Shown here in pieces: positions 34,574-43,330 of a stretch of DNA of 64,000 bases. The translations under genes and the position numbers were made by a program. The stretch covers positions 1-64,000 of the forward strand of contig NZ_WKKA01000011.1 of the NCBI RefSeq assembly GCF_009674885.1, given 5' to 3'. This DNA is from Paracoccus sp. S-4012 (GTDB taxonomy: Bacteria; Pseudomonadota; Alphaproteobacteria; Rhodobacterales; Rhodobacteraceae). Position 1 is the first letter of the stretch, and each line of letters opens with the position of its first letter. Below the pieces are notes generated by a model. That model saw only the letters and a program-made list of their open reading frames with translations, ran no database searches and had not been told where the DNA came from.

Positions 34574-35875
34574 ATGATCGTAGAGGCGCCTCCGACGCTC
34601 TGGCACGCGACGACGGCGGCCGCGCCCGTTCGCCCGGCCGCGGCCGGAGAGATGGAGGCCGATCTCGCCATCGTCGGCGGCGGCTTTGCAGGCCTCTCGT
34701 CCGCGCTCCATGCGGCCGAAGCGGGCCTCTCCGTGATCCTTCTGGAAGGCGCGACTCTTGCCTGGGGGGCGAGCGGCCGCAACGCCGGTTTCGTGGTGCC
34801 GAACTTTGCCAAGGTGGACCCGGAGGACGTCGTTGCGCGACTGGGCGATGAGCGCGGCCGGCGGCTCGTGGGCTTCGCTGCCGGCTCGGCCGATCTGGTC
34901 TTCGGACTCATTCGCCGGCACGGCATTGCCTGCGACGCGCTGCAGTCCGGCTGGATACAACCCGCGCCGACGGCAGCCGCCCTGAGCAGGACGCATGAGC
35001 GCGCGCGGCAATGGGCTGGGCTTGGCCGACCGGCCGAGCCTCTGGGCAAGGCGGAAGTCACGGCGCTGACGGGTGCGCAAGGTTATCTCGGCGGCTGGAT
35101 CGACCGTTCCGGCGGCGTGCTGAACCCGGTGGCCTATGCCCGCGGCCTTGCCGACGCGGCAGAGGCGGCAGGGGCGCGGGTCCATGAGAACAGCGCCGTC
35201 ATCTCGATATCGGGTGACGGCCACGGCTGGAAACTTGGCACGGGCGGGGCGATAGTCCGCGCGCGACGGGTGGTCCTCGCCACCAACGCTTATGGCGCGG
35301 CAATCGCATCCGCCGCGGCGCGCTCGTTCTTCCCGCTCCGCGTGTTCCAGATCGCGACCGAACCGCTCCCCGCATCGGTGCGCGAGCGAGTGCTGCCGGG
35401 GGGCCAGTGCGTCTCGGACACCCGGCGCAATCTCTTCACGTTCCGCTTTGACGCCCAGAACCGGCTCATTTCGGGCGGGATGCATGTCCTCTCGGCCGGG
35501 GCCGAGACGAGGGTTCCGCGCGAGATCCATGCGCGGCTCGCCCGCCTGCTCGACCTGCCAGACCTTCCGCCCATCGCCTTCGCATGGTCGGGTCAGGCGG
35601 CGGTGATGCCGGATTTCTTGCCGTGCGTGATCGAACTCGGGTCAGGCCTGATCGCACCCTTCGCCTGCAACGGCCGCGGCATCGCCATGACCACGGCCCT
35701 CGGGCCCGAACTCGCCGCATGGGCAGCAGGACGCCCGTTGGGGGAGTTGGCACTGCCCTCAGCTGCACCACAGCCGATCCCGCTCCACGGCCTGATGCGC
35801 CACGCGCCGAACGCGCTCCTGCCATGGAGCCGACTTCGTGACCGATGGGACGAGCGGTCATCGGCTGAAAATTAA
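34574..35875 (+). CDS. FAD-dependent amine/amino-acid oxidoreductase (DAO family)
   Basis: 433 residues. The dinucleotide motif IVGGGFAGLSSALHAAEAG (about 37), WGASGRNAGFVVP, and the C-terminal FACNGRGIAMTTALG flavin contact are typical of glycine/sarcosine/gamma-glutamylputrescine oxidase-like DAO enzymes. Same family as the PuuB-like enzyme at 40603, but clearly divergent. With the Rid-family gene it probably oxidises an amine imported by the neighbouring transporter, giving an imine. Last gene of the putative tRNA-Arg island. Confidence 0.88.
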   Translation: MIVEAPPTLWHATTAAAPVRPAAAGEMEADLAIVGGGFAGLSSALHAAEAGLSVILLEGATLAWGASGRNAGFVVPNFAKVDPEDVVARLGDERGRRLVGFAAGSADLVFGLIRRHGIACDALQSGWIQPAPTAAALSRTHERARQWAGLGRPAEPLGKAEVTALTGAQGYLGGWIDRSGGVLNPVAYARGLADAAEAAGARVHENSAVISISGDGHGWKLGTGGAIVRARRVVLATNAYGAAIASAAARSFFPLRVFQIATEPLPASVRERVLPGGQCVSDTRRNLFTFRFDAQNRLISGGMHVLSAGAETRVPREIHARLARLLDLPDLPPIAFAWSGQAAVMPDFLPCVIELGSGLIAPFACNGRGIAMTTALGPELAAWAAGRPLGELALPSAAPQPIPLHGLMRHAPNALLPWSRLRDRWDERSSAEN

Positions 35876-35991
35876 ACGAAAATCGGGTCACCAAGCGCCG
35901 CTTCGGCTTGGCAGCGCAAAGTTTACGGCTCGATCCGAAAGCAGCGTTCCAGATGCCAGTTGCCGCTTTTTCTGAACAGCAACTACAACAT

Positions 35992-36048
35992 CACCAGATT
36001 GCAAATCTGGGGGTCGGGCGTTCGAAACGCTCGGGTCCGCCATTTAGC
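35992..36048 (+). repeat. Degenerate copy of the tRNA-Arg 3' half: right end of putative island
   Basis: Matches 27285-27342 through the anticodon 3' stem, variable loop, T arm, acceptor, CCA and TTTAGC, but the anticodon loop reads TTGCAAA instead of CTACGAA and the T arm has one substitution and one deletion. No 5' half is present, so it is not a functional tRNA. From 36049 to 36204 there is no gene. Confidence 0.75.
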
Positions 36049-36126
36049 TCCTTGTTTTCAGCGCACGGGGCCGTGGCAATTCAGGCTTGCTTGACGGCCA
36101 GCCTTTCCCCCGCCTGTGCATCGGGC

Positions 36127-36157
36127 TACCGCAAACCCCCCGAAGGGGTCAGCGGTA
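36127..36157. terminator. Imperfect hairpin downstream of the 115-residue gene
   Basis: TACCGC...CCCC pairs with GGGG...GCGGTA around CGAA with a small internal loop, 48 bases past the stop of the minus-strand gene ending at 36205. No T-run follows on the minus strand, so this is only a possible terminator. Confidence 0.3.
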
Positions 36158-36204
36158 ACCGCAGTTCCAAGCCTGCCGCTACAGAGACGCGCGGGGCCGC
36201 GCGC

Positions 36205-36552
36205 CTACTCCGCCCCGATCACCGCCTGCGCGGACACCGCGCAGAACACGCCCTCGCTCGCCTCGCATGCCTCACCTTCCGCCAGCGGCGCAATCTCCGC
36301 GGCGTCCTCGCCGATCTCCACCCGCCAGCGGTGGACATAGGCCGACGCCTCTGCCCCCGGCACATAGGGCTCGACCGCGAGCGACGTCGCGCCGCAGCGG
36401 ATCGCGTGGATCTCGGTCTCCGCTTCGGTCAGGACCCGGCCCAGCACCGCGGCCCGGCCGAGGCATTCCTCGGCCGTCTCGGCGGGGGCGAGGGACAGGT
36501 GCGGCGGGCCGCCTGCCGCGGCGGTCAGGACGATCAGGATCGGCTTCAGCAT
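36205..36552 (-). CDS. Hypothetical small exported protein
   Basis: 115 residues beginning with a short hydrophobic, signal-like stretch (MLKPILIVLTAAAGG) and containing four Cys (EECLG, IRCGA, GEACEA, VFCAV) that could form two disulfides in the periplasm. No family recognised. ATG lies 2 bases after the stop of the class V aminotransferase gene, so it is translationally coupled to it. Confidence 0.65.
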   Translation of the reverse strand: MLKPILIVLTAAAGGPPHLSLAPAETAEECLGRAAVLGRVLTEAETEIHAIRCGATSLAVEPYVPGAEASAYVHRWRVEIGEDAAEIAPLAEGEACEASEGVFCAVSAQAVIGAE

Positions 36553-36554
36553 CG

Positions 36555-37706
36555 TCACGCCTCGCCCACGACCTTGTCCAGCACGGGTGTCAGCCGTGCC
36601 ACCGTGCCGTCCACATCCTTGAGCTTGTCGATCCCGAAGAGGCCGAGGCGGAAGGTGCGGAACTCCGGCCCCTCGCCGACCTGCAGCGGCACCCCTGCGG
36701 CGATCTGCGCACCCTCGGCGAGGAAGGGGCGGCCGCTCTGGATTTCCGCGTCGTCGGTGTAGCTCACCACCACGCCCGGCGCGCCGAAGCCCTCGGCCGC
36801 GACCGAGCGGACGCCGCGCCGCGCCAGTTCCTCGCGCACCGCGCGGCCGAGCCGCCACTGGGCGTCCCGCGCCTCGGCAAAGCCCATGTCGCGCGTCTCG
36901 GCCATCGCGTCGCGCATGACCAGCAGCGCGTCGGTCGGCAGGGTCGCGTGATAGGCGTGTCCGCCGCCCTCGTAGGCGGCCATGATCGCGCGCCATTTCT
37001 TCAGGTCGAGCGCGAAGCTGTCCGAGGTGGTCGCCTCCAGCCGCTCGAGCGCGGCCTTCGAGAACATCACCAGCCCGGCCGAGGGCGGCGCGCTCCACCC
37101 CTTCTGCGGGGCCGAGATCAGGACGTCCACACCCGTGGCCTTCATCTCCACCCAGACCGCGCCCGAGGCGATGGCGTCGAGGACCATCAGCGCGCCGACC
37201 TCATGCGCGGCCTCGGCGAGCGCGGTGATATAGTCGTCTGGCAGGATCAGCCCGGCCGAGGTCTCGACATGGGGGGCGAAGACCGCGTCGGGGCGGGTCT
37301 CGCGGATTTTCGCCACCACCTCCTCTACCGGTGGCGGCGCGTAGGCGGCGCGGGGCTCGTTGCCGGCGGGGCGGGCCATCATGACGGTGGTCTCGCGGGC
37401 GTTGCCGGCGGCCTCGAAGATCTGCGTCCAGCGGTAGCTGAACCAGCCGTTGCGGACGATCAGCGCATGCGCGCCGCGGCCGAACTGGCGCGCGACCGCC
37501 TCCATCGCGCAGGTACCGCCGCCCGGGACCACGGCCACGCCCTCGGCGCCATAGGCCTCGCGCGCGATCCCGGAGATGTCGCGCATGACCTGCTGGAAGC
37601 GCTGCGACATGTGGTTGAGGCTGCGGTCGGTGAAGACCACCGAGAACTCCATCAGCCCGCCGGGGTCGAGGTTGGGGTGGATCGGTCCGGTCGCGGGCAG
37701 GGTCAT
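36555..37706 (-). CDS. Class V aminotransferase (alanine-glyoxylate aminotransferase family)
   Basis: 383 residues. Fold-type I PLP enzyme: VVPGGGTCAMEAVARQF near the N terminus, HVETSAGL, VLDAIAS and the PLP Lys in APQKGWS. Typical of enzymes annotated as alanine-glyoxylate or serine-glyoxylate-type transaminases in Rhodobacteraceae. Divergent from the amidotransferase gene of the polyamine-type cluster across 125 bases; could supply or drain an amino acid linked to it, but this is only positional. Confidence 0.88.
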   Translation of the reverse strand: MTLPATGPIHPNLDPGGLMEFSVVFTDRSLNHMSQRFQQVMRDISGIAREAYGAEGVAVVPGGGTCAMEAVARQFGRGAHALIVRNGWFSYRWTQIFEAAGNARETTVMMARPAGNEPRAAYAPPPVEEVVAKIRETRPDAVFAPHVETSAGLILPDDYITALAEAAHEVGALMVLDAIASGAVWVEMKATGVDVLISAPQKGWSAPPSAGLVMFSKAALERLEATTSDSFALDLKKWRAIMAAYEGGGHAYHATLPTDALLVMRDAMAETRDMGFAEARDAQWRLGRAVREELARRGVRSVAAEGFGAPGVVVSYTDDAEIQSGRPFLAEGAQIAAGVPLQVGEGPEFRTFRLGLFGIDKLKDVDGTVARLTPVLDKVVGEA

Positions 37707-37831
37707 GGGGCATCTCCAGATGGCGTCCCGCCCCGCCTAGCACGAAGCGCGGGCGGATGCAGCCCGGCGCCCCCCCTTGCGGCCCGCCCCCCCGGGCACC
37801 TACCTTGGTGCAAACAATATCGGATTTTTCG

Positions 37832-38527
37832 ATGCGTATCGGCATCCTCAAATGCGGCGTGGCACCTGACGACCTGCGCGACCGGCACGGCGACTACGAC
37901 ACCATGTTCGAGCGCCTGCTCGCCGGGCGCGGCTTCACCTTCGGCAGCTGGCACGTCGAGGAGATGGAGTTCCCCGACGACGTGCACGAGGCGGACGGCT
38001 GGCTGCTGACCGGCTCGAAGCATGGCGTCTATGACGACCTGCCGTTCATCCCGAAGCTCGAACAGTTCGTCCGCCGCGCCTATCTCGCGCATGTGCCGCT
38101 GGTCGGCATCTGCTTCGGGCACCAGCTGATCGCGCAGGCGCTCGGCGGGCGGGTGTTGAAGCATGGCGACGGCTGGGCGGTCGGCGCGCATGACTATGCG
38201 TTTGGCGGCACGACGCTGACGCTCAACTGCTGGCACCAGGACCAGGTGGCGGAGGCCCCGGCCGACGCGCAGCTGGCAGCGGCGAGCCCGTTCTGCCCGA
38301 ATGCCGCGCTGATCTACGGCGACCGCGCCTTCACGGTGCAGGCGCATCCCGAGTTCTCGGACGGCTTCATCGACGGGCTGATCGAGCACCGCGGGGCGGG
38401 CCTCGTGCCCGAGGAACTGCTCGACCAAGCCCGCGCCCGCCGCGGCGATGCCGATGGCGGCGCGGCCGTGGCCGACCGGATCGCGGCCTTCCTCAAGCAG
38501 CCCCGCGCCATGAGGGGGGCCGCCTGA
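37832..38527 (+). CDS. Type 1 glutamine amidotransferase (GMP-synthase-like class I)
   Basis: 231 residues with nucleophile Cys in GICFGHQ and His/Glu in QAHPEFS. Stand-alone class I amidotransferases beside PuuA/PuuB-type genes often act as gamma-glutamyl hydrolases (PuuD role), which is a reasonable guess here. ATG 37832 chosen because the conserved MRIGILKCG begins there; the Shine-Dalgarno is weak. Stop overlaps the next start (TGATG). Confidence 0.85.
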   Translation: MRIGILKCGVAPDDLRDRHGDYDTMFERLLAGRGFTFGSWHVEEMEFPDDVHEADGWLLTGSKHGVYDDLPFIPKLEQFVRRAYLAHVPLVGICFGHQLIAQALGGRVLKHGDGWAVGAHDYAFGGTTLTLNCWHQDQVAEAPADAQLAAASPFCPNAALIYGDRAFTVQAHPEFSDGFIDGLIEHRGAGLVPEELLDQARARRGDADGGAAVADRIAAFLKQPRAMRGAA

Positions 38528-39138
38528 TGTATCTCCCGCCCGCCTTCCGCGAGGACCGGCCGGAGGTCATGGCCGCGTTGATCGCCGCGCATCCGCTGGC
38601 GCTGCTGGTCACGCACGGGTCCGGCGGGCTGCAGGCGAACCCGGTGCCGATGCTGCTGCGCGGGGACGTGCTGACGGCGCATCTCGCTCGCGCCAACCTG
38701 CAGCTCGACGACCTGCGACAGGGGACCGAGACGCTGGCGGTCTTTCAGGGGCCGCAAACCTATGTGACGCCATCGTGGTATGCCTCGAAGGCCGAGCATG
38801 GCCGCGTCGTGCCGACCTGGAACTATCTCACCGTGCAGGTTCACGGCACGCCGCGGGTCATTGACGATGCCAACTGGCTGCTGGCGCAGGTGACGGACCT
38901 GACCGACGGGCAGGAGGCGGGACGCGCCGACCCGTGGAAGGTGACGGACGCGCCGGAAAAATTCATCGCGGCGCAGCTGCGCGGGATCGTCGGCCTCGAG
39001 CTTTCGATCACCCGCATGGACGGCAAGTGGAAGGCCAGCCAGAACCGCAACGACGCCGACCGCGCCGGCGTGATCCGCAACCTCGCGGCGGAGGGCAGCC
39101 CCTTCGCCTCAGCGGTCCCGCCTCCCCAGGGGGCTTGA
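38527..39138 (+). CDS. PaiB-like FMN-binding protein
   Basis: 203 residues of the FMN-binding split-barrel PaiB family: MYLPPAFREDR at the start, VFQGPQTYVTPSWYASK and the C-terminal KWKASQNRNDADRAGV are conserved. Usually annotated as FMN-binding negative transcriptional regulator. In B. subtilis PaiB lies with the polyamine acetyltransferase PaiA, which agrees with the polyamine-type context here. 110 bases precede the next gene. Confidence 0.88.
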   Translation: MYLPPAFREDRPEVMAALIAAHPLALLVTHGSGGLQANPVPMLLRGDVLTAHLARANLQLDDLRQGTETLAVFQGPQTYVTPSWYASKAEHGRVVPTWNYLTVQVHGTPRVIDDANWLLAQVTDLTDGQEAGRADPWKVTDAPEKFIAAQLRGIVGLELSITRMDGKWKASQNRNDADRAGVIRNLAAEGSPFASAVPPPQGA

Positions 39139-39250
39139 TCCGCCACCACCTGACCACCGAAGCACACAAGGGCCGACGCGCCCGGAAAGCGACAACCATG
39201 AGCCCCCCGACCCGCCGCCCCAATCCCCCGCAGAACGGGAGGGCCGCGTG

Positions 39251-40606
39251 ATGGCCGACTGGCTCGCGAAGGTTCCACAGGCCGCCCGCGACTATGTCGA
39301 GGGCAGGCGTCTCGACGAGGTCGAGTGCGTCGTCCCCGACATCGCGGGCGTGGCGCGCGGCAAGGCCATGCCCGCCTCCAAGTTCGCCCGGCAGGAGAGC
39401 TTCTACCTGCCGAACTCGATCTTCCTGCAGACCATCACCGGCCACTGGGCCGACAACCCGCAGGGCGCCTTCACCGAGCCCGACATGATCTGCGTGCCAG
39501 ATTTCTCGGCCACCACGGCCTCGCCCTGGACGCATGACTGGACGCTTCAGGTCATCCACGACGCCTACGACCAGCAGGGCAATCCGGTGACGGCCGCGCC
39601 GCGCAATGTGCTGAAACGCGTCGTCGGCCTCTACGAGGCCGAGGGGTGGCGGCCGATCGTCGCGCCGGAGATGGAGTTCTTCCTCGTCGCGCGCAACATC
39701 GACCCGAACCAGCCGATCGAGCCGCCGATGGGCCGCTCGGGCCGCCGGGCGGCTGCCAAGCAGGCCTATTCGGTCAGCGCCGTCGATGAATACGGCAAGG
39801 TGATCGACGACATCTACGACTTCGCCGAGGCGCAGGGCTTCGAGATCGACGGCATCCTGCAGGAGGGCGGCGCGGGCCAGGTCGAGATCAACCTCGCCCA
39901 TGGCGACCCGGTCCACCTCGCCGACCAGATCTTCTTCTTCAAGCGCATGATCCGCGAGGCCGCGCTGCGCCACGACTGCTTCGCCACCTTCATGGCCAAG
40001 CCCATCGAGGGCGAGCCCGGCTCGGCCATGCACATCCACCATTCGGTGCTGTCGGCCACGGACGGCAGCAACATCTTCTCGGACGAGCAGGGCCGCGAGA
40101 CGCCCGGGTTCCAGCACTTCATCGCGGGCATGCAGAACCACCTGCCCGCTGCGATCGCGCTGCTGGCGCCCTACGTCAACAGCTACCGCCGCTACGTCCC
40201 CGACTTCGCCGCGCCCATCAATCTCGAATGGGGCCGCGACAACCGCACCACGGGGCTCAGGGTGCCGATTTCCTCCCCCGAGGCGCGGCGGCTGGAGAAC
40301 CGGCTCGCGGGCATGGACTGCAACCCCTATCTGGGCCTCGCCGCCAGCCTCGCCTGCGGCTGGCTGGGGCTGAAGGACAAGCTCGCGCCGCGCTCGGAAT
40401 GCCTTGGCGACGCCTACATGTCCGAGGACGAGTTGCCCACCAATCTCGGCGACGCCCTCGACCTGATGCGCGAGAGCGAGGCAATGCGAGAGGTTCTCGG
40501 CTCCGGCTTCGTGGATGTCTACCAGAGCGTGAAACGCGACGAATACAAGGAGTTCCTGCAGGTCATCAGCCCGTGGGAGCGCGAGCATCTGCTGCTGAAC
40601 GTATGA
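39251..40606 (+). CDS. puuA: Glutamine synthetase-like gamma-glutamylpolyamine synthetase (PuuA-like)
   Basis: 451 residues with the glutamine synthetase fold: VAPEMEFFLVAR, QVEINLAHGDP, GSAMHIHHSVL (metal/ammonia region) and NLEWGRDNRTTGLRVP. The organisation is that of PuuA/GlnT-type ligases that join glutamate to amines, not assimilatory GlnA. ATG 39251 has GGGAGGG upstream; GTG at 39248 is equally possible. Stop overlaps the oxidase start (ATGA), supporting a joint pathway: glutamylation, then oxidation. Confidence 0.85.
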   Translation: MADWLAKVPQAARDYVEGRRLDEVECVVPDIAGVARGKAMPASKFARQESFYLPNSIFLQTITGHWADNPQGAFTEPDMICVPDFSATTASPWTHDWTLQVIHDAYDQQGNPVTAAPRNVLKRVVGLYEAEGWRPIVAPEMEFFLVARNIDPNQPIEPPMGRSGRRAAAKQAYSVSAVDEYGKVIDDIYDFAEAQGFEIDGILQEGGAGQVEINLAHGDPVHLADQIFFFKRMIREAALRHDCFATFMAKPIEGEPGSAMHIHHSVLSATDGSNIFSDEQGRETPGFQHFIAGMQNHLPAAIALLAPYVNSYRRYVPDFAAPINLEWGRDNRTTGLRVPISSPEARRLENRLAGMDCNPYLGLAASLACGWLGLKDKLAPRSECLGDAYMSEDELPTNLGDALDLMRESEAMREVLGSGFVDVYQSVKRDEYKEFLQVISPWEREHLLLNV

Positions 40607-41913
40607 ACCTGCTGCACGCAAACGACCGCCGCGGCGCGTATCCGGCAAGCTGGTATGCCGAGACCCGCGACCCGCTGCCGCCCTTCCCGGAGCTGAGGGG
40701 CGACACGCGGGCCGATGTCTGCGTGGTCGGCGGCGGCTACACCGGGCTGTCGGCGGCGCTGCATCTGGCGCGTGCCGGGCGCGACGTGGTGCTGCTCGAG
40801 GCGCATCGGGTGGGCTTCGGCGCGTCGGGGCGGAACGGCGGGCAGGTCGGCTCGGGTCAGCGGCTGGACGTGGCGGAGCTGGAGAAGCTCGCCGGGCGGG
40901 AGGCAGCGCGGGCGCTCTGGAGCATGGCCGAGGAGGCGCGGCACCTGACCATCGGCCTCGCGGCCGAGGCGGGCGTGCCCTTCACCCCCGGCATCGCCCA
41001 TTGCGCCCGCACCCCGGCCGAGGTCGCCCATGCCCGCGAGAACGCCGAACGCATGGCCCGTGACTATGGCTACGACCTGATCGAGCCGCTGGACCGCGAG
41101 GGCCTCCGCGCGCTCGTCCCCTCCGACGCCTATATCGGCGGCGACATCGACCGCGGCGCCGGGCACCTGCATCCGCTGAACCTCTCCCTCGGCGTCGCGC
41201 GTCTCGCGTCCGAGGCGGGCGCGCGGCTGCACGAGCTGAGCGAGGTCCACGCCATCCGCCACGCGCGGGCGGCGGGCGAGAAGACCCTCGTTCTGACCGG
41301 CCGCGGCCGCGTCCTCTGCGACCACCTGATATTGGCCGGCAATGGCTATCTCGGCCATCTTGACACGCGCGTGGCCGCACGAGTCATGCCGATCAACAAC
41401 TACATCATCGCGACCGAGCCGCTGGGCAACCTGGCCGAAACGGTGCTCAGGGCCGACATCGCCGCGCACGACACCCGATTCGTGGTGAACTACTGGCGCC
41501 TGACACCCGACCGCCGCCTGCTCTTCGGGGGCGGCGAGACGGTGAGCTACCGTTTCCCCAAGGACATGGCCGCGATCGTCCGCAGGCCGATGCTGGAGGT
41601 CTATCCGCAGCTTGCGGAGGTGGCGATCACCCATGCCTGGGGCGGAACGCTGGCCATCACCATGAGCCGGATGCCCTGGTTCGGCCGCCCGGCCCCGAAC
41701 TGCCTCACCGCCGGGGGCTATTCCGGCCACGGCGTCGCGCTCGCGCTGCACGCCGGCCGCCTGATGGCCGAGGCGATTCGCGGCGAGGCCGAGGGGTTCG
41801 ACGCCATGGCGGTGCTCCCCTCGCGCCCCTTCCCCGGCGGCGCGGCCTTCCGCTGGCCGCTGCTGGTCGCGGGCATGAGCTGGTATTCGCTGCGCGACCG
41901 TCTCGGCTGGTAG
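40603..41913 (+). CDS. puuB: Gamma-glutamylputrescine oxidase-like FAD enzyme (PuuB-like)
   Basis: 436 residues. CVVGGGYTGLSAALHLARAG is the FAD-binding start, followed by FGASGRNGGQVGSGQR and the C-terminal GGYSGHGVALALHAG. Closest to PuuB/OrdL. Oxidises the gamma-glutamylated amine to an aldehyde in the Puu pathway; the aldehyde dehydrogenase step is not in this window. Start set by the ATGA overlap with the ligase gene. Confidence 0.87.
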   Translation: MNLLHANDRRGAYPASWYAETRDPLPPFPELRGDTRADVCVVGGGYTGLSAALHLARAGRDVVLLEAHRVGFGASGRNGGQVGSGQRLDVAELEKLAGREAARALWSMAEEARHLTIGLAAEAGVPFTPGIAHCARTPAEVAHARENAERMARDYGYDLIEPLDREGLRALVPSDAYIGGDIDRGAGHLHPLNLSLGVARLASEAGARLHELSEVHAIRHARAAGEKTLVLTGRGRVLCDHLILAGNGYLGHLDTRVAARVMPINNYIIATEPLGNLAETVLRADIAAHDTRFVVNYWRLTPDRRLLFGGGETVSYRFPKDMAAIVRRPMLEVYPQLAEVAITHAWGGTLAITMSRMPWFGRPAPNCLTAGGYSGHGVALALHAGRLMAEAIRGEAEGFDAMAVLPSRPFPGGAAFRWPLLVAGMSWYSLRDRLGW

Positions 41914-41975
41914 ATCAACCGGCGATTCACGCGCGGCTGCTATCCCGGTCTGGACCCCGATTCGCGGTGCGCGCC

Positions 41976-42190
41976 ATGAACCCAGACACTGCCCCGCACC
42001 GCGCCTTCCGCATCGCCGGCCAGCCGGTCGCAACCCTCCGGCCCAGCGGCCGCCTCGGCTGGCCGACGATCCGCCCGCCCTGCCGAGCAGGGCCGCAGCG
42101 CCTCCACCCGCCTCCTGACCGCGATCGAGCGGCTGGTGGCCGAGGAGTTGCGCCACTGCGCCGCCGGTTCGGAAACGGTGAAAGCGAACC
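41976..42190 (+). pseudogene. Possible decayed short gene
   Basis: ATG 41976 begins MNPDTAPHRAFRIAGQPVATLRP, and a later frame reads STRLLTAIERLVAEELRHCAAG up to the end of the gap; both have coding-like composition but lie in different frames. They could be pieces of one small protein split by frameshift. No family recognised, so this may be chance. Confidence 0.2.
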
Positions 42191-42616
42191 TCAGATGTAG
42201 CGGGGAAAATCGATCTTCGGACAGCGATTCTCGATCACCGTGACGCCCTCGGCCCGCGCCTTCGCCGCCGCCTCCGCATGGCTGACGCCCAGCTGCATCC
42301 AGATCGTCCGCAGCCCCGGCAGCGAGGCCAGCGCCTCGTCCACCACCGCGGGAACGGCGTCGGACCGGCGGAAGATGTCCACCATGTCCACCGCGATTTC
42401 ACCGGGAATCGCCGCGAGGCTACCATAGCACTGCTCGCCCAGGATCTCCTGCCCTTCATGCCCCGGATTGACCGGCACCACCTTGAACCCCTTCGCCTGC
42501 AGGTAGCGCGCCACGCCCCAGGACGGCCGCTCGGGCTTGGGCGAGAGGCCGACCACGGCGATCACCTTCGTGCTGCGGGCGATCTCGGCGATGGTCTCGT
42601 CGATGCTGCGGGTCAT
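42191..42616 (-). CDS. CoA-binding protein (YccU-like Rossmann fold)
   Basis: 141 residues: VIAVVGLSPKPERPSWGVARYLQ is the CoA_binding Rossmann loop, and the C-terminal VIENRCPKIDFPRY is characteristic of the YccU family. GGAAGGGA precedes ATG 42616. Function unknown beyond likely CoA or nucleotide binding. Confidence 0.88.
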   Translation of the reverse strand: MTRSIDETIAEIARSTKVIAVVGLSPKPERPSWGVARYLQAKGFKVVPVNPGHEGQEILGEQCYGSLAAIPGEIAVDMVDIFRRSDAVPAVVDEALASLPGLRTIWMQLGVSHAEAAAKARAEGVTVIENRCPKIDFPRYI

Positions 42617-42645
42617 GATGTCCCTTCCGTCCAAACGCTGGTCAC

Positions 42646-42677
42646 AAAGAAAAAGCGCCCGGTCCAGGACCGGGCGC
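42646..42677 (-). terminator. Rho-independent terminator
   Basis: GCGCCCGGTC (42655-42664) pairs perfectly with GACCGGGCGC (42668-42677) around three bases; read on the minus strand the hairpin is followed by TTTTTCTTT. It lies after the YHS gene and before the CoA-binding gene, so it probably ends transcripts coming from the YHS gene. Confidence 0.8.
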
Positions 42678-42805
42678 AAGTGGCGGAACGAGGGACAGTG
42701 ATCCGAACACGACCGTTCCGAGGTCATGTTCGAGACCATAATGCCACATCATCCGGGAAGTTCCCACCGATTCACGCAAAGGTGATTTCCCCGTGCGGAA
42801 TGCAG

Positions 42806-43225
42806 CTAGAGGCCGAGTTCGACGAAGGTCTCCTTTGCCGCCATCAGCATGCGCCGCGGATCCGCCATGAAGGCGTCCCGTGCGGCGGGCGAGCTGAGCA
42901 GGTAGAGCCGCTGGCCGACGATCACGAAATAACGCGGATCGCCCCTGACGGCCTGGTGGTCTACCGCCAGCATCTTGGGGCAGAGGCCGCGCAGGCCAGG
43001 GGCATAGTCGCGCGGATTGGCCTCGAACGCCGCCCGATTCTCCTCGCTGGCGAAGTGCCAGTCCTGCCCGGCCCATTCGGTGCGAATGTCGCTGCGCCCC
43101 GGCACGGCCTGACCCTGCGTGCGGTAGGCGACCACGTCCATCCCGTCGAGGGCCCAGTTCGCCGCGGCCGCCCCCGGTAGCAGCAGCAGCATCAGGGCAA
43201 GGAGCGGGGCGAGGATCGAGCGCAT
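42806..43225 (-). CDS. YHS domain-containing exported protein
   Basis: 139 residues with a signal peptide (LAPLLALMLLLLPGAAAA). The mature part has the YHS pattern: WALDGMDVVAYRTQGQAVPG, WHFASEENRAAFEANPRDYAP and GLCPKMLA. YHS domains are small and may bind metal. ATG 43225 preferred; an in-frame TTG lies 6 codons upstream. Confidence 0.82.
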   Translation of the reverse strand: MRSILAPLLALMLLLLPGAAAANWALDGMDVVAYRTQGQAVPGRSDIRTEWAGQDWHFASEENRAAFEANPRDYAPGLRGLCPKMLAVDHQAVRGDPRYFVIVGQRLYLLSSPAARDAFMADPRRMLMAAKETFVELGL

Positions 43226-43330
43226 CGGCGGGGCGTCCGGCAATGGTGGGGCTGGCCCCCGATGTGGCGCGAACCGGCCGCCCGTGCAACGCGCGCGGCC
43301 GCGTTCTGGCGGGGTTGTGATCCGGCCCCG

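Noticed and set aside
35992..36042. A functional tRNA-Cys with GCA anticodon
   Set aside because: No 5' acceptor strand or D arm; the sequence is a 3' fragment related to tRNA-Arg.
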